Part shown: one piece after another, positions 63,967-64,000 of the stretch
How positions within the stretch are numbered: position 1 is the stretch's first letter
Layout: each line of letters starts with the position of its first letter
Assembly: GCA_021801235.1 (NCBI GenBank)
Contig: JAJYYG010000045.1
Coordinates: forward strand, 1 to 64,000
Origin: Actinomycetes bacterium
GTDB taxonomy: Bacteria > Actinomycetota > Acidimicrobiia > Acidimicrobiales > RAAP-2
Reading direction: 5' to 3'
Length of the DNA: 64,000 bases
The notes under the pieces: model-generated
Database searches by the model: none
What the model was told of the DNA's origin: nothing
What the model saw: only the letters and a program-made list of their open reading frames with translations
Position numbers and translations under genes: made by a program

Positions 63967-64000
63967 GTGAGCTTCCGCCCAGGAGCGCTCGAGGGTGCCC
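63967..64000 (+). CDS. Start of a leaderless gene cut by the window end
   Basis: TACCCT at 63954-63959 is followed after seven bases by a GTG at 63967 and an open frame to the edge (11 codons, VSFRPGALEGA). The promoter/start arrangement is the same as for the CCA-adding enzyme. The product is unknown. Confidence 0.35.
   Translation, partial: MSFRPGALEGA

Overview
The window is 64 kb of very GC-rich DNA with many GTG starts, four-base gene overlaps and several leaderless promoters. It carries the origin-proximal gene order of Actinomycetota: CCA transferase / DUF6049-murJ-trxB-trxA-amidase / parB-parA-rsmG-jag-yidC-yidD-rnpA-rpmH / dnaA-dnaN-recF-dciA-gyrB-gyrA. Inositol-phosphate synthase also points to an actinobacterium. 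The absence of sigM and mutT4 at this locus, together with the many Baeyer-Villiger and SCP-x-like genes, suggests a deep lineage such as Acidimicrobiia. That placement is inference.

Layout. 1-18.4 kb: mixed metabolic and housekeeping genes: a truncated branched-chain amino-acid binding protein, a tandem CAP-like lipoprotein, a Baeyer-Villiger-type flavoprotein, an ArsB-like transporter, pirin, a RodZ-like membrane protein, a CocE-type hydrolase with a TetR regulator, glyceraldehyde-phosphate reductase, release factor 3, an rRNA/tRNA methyltransferase and an SAM methyltransferase. 18.4-25.4 kb: an accessory island of toxin-antitoxin and mobile-element material, both live and decayed. It holds a decayed HTH-nucleotidyltransferase/HEPN pair, a truncated excisionase-type HTH, an AbiEi/AbiEii-like pair with a strong operator palindrome, a tyrosine-integrase relic, an IS1634-like element with a DUF6788 passenger, and VapBC. 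It ends exactly at the 3' side of a tRNA-Ile gene.

25.6-36.6 kb: a coherent catabolic block. It encodes an SCP-x/Ltp2-like retro-aldolase, a small MaoC hydratase, a DUF35 protein, a second MaoC protein, a Baeyer-Villiger monooxygenase, a regulator made of two fused MarR domains, an HSL-type esterase, an NDMA-dependent-type alcohol dehydrogenase, an aldehyde dehydrogenase and a FadD17-like acyl-CoA ligase. Two divergent promoter regions in this block share an almost identical element (TCAA-N6-TTGA embedded between back-to-back -35 boxes), so the block looks like one regulon. The enzymes can be ordered as ketone to ester to alcohol to aldehyde to acid to CoA thioester, then side-chain cleavage.

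36.6-64 kb: the chromosomal origin region. gyrA-gyrB-dciA-recF-dnaN-dnaA run leftward, and rpmH-rnpA-yidD-yidC-jag then rsmG-parA-parB run rightward. Candidate oriC DNA flanks dnaA, a perfect parS sits between rsmG and parA, and a rho-independent terminator follows jag. A leftward operon (DUF6049, murJ, degV, membrane protein, trxB, trxA, degenerate amidase), the CCA-adding enzyme, and the padR-ino1 pair complete the window. The best candidates for undescribed biology are the MarR-MarR/BVMO/split-ChsH2 regulon, the Cys-rich 51-residue protein with a metalloregulator-like palindrome over its start codon, the paired DnaA-box-like hairpin after parB, and the apparently inactive amidase at the CwlM position.
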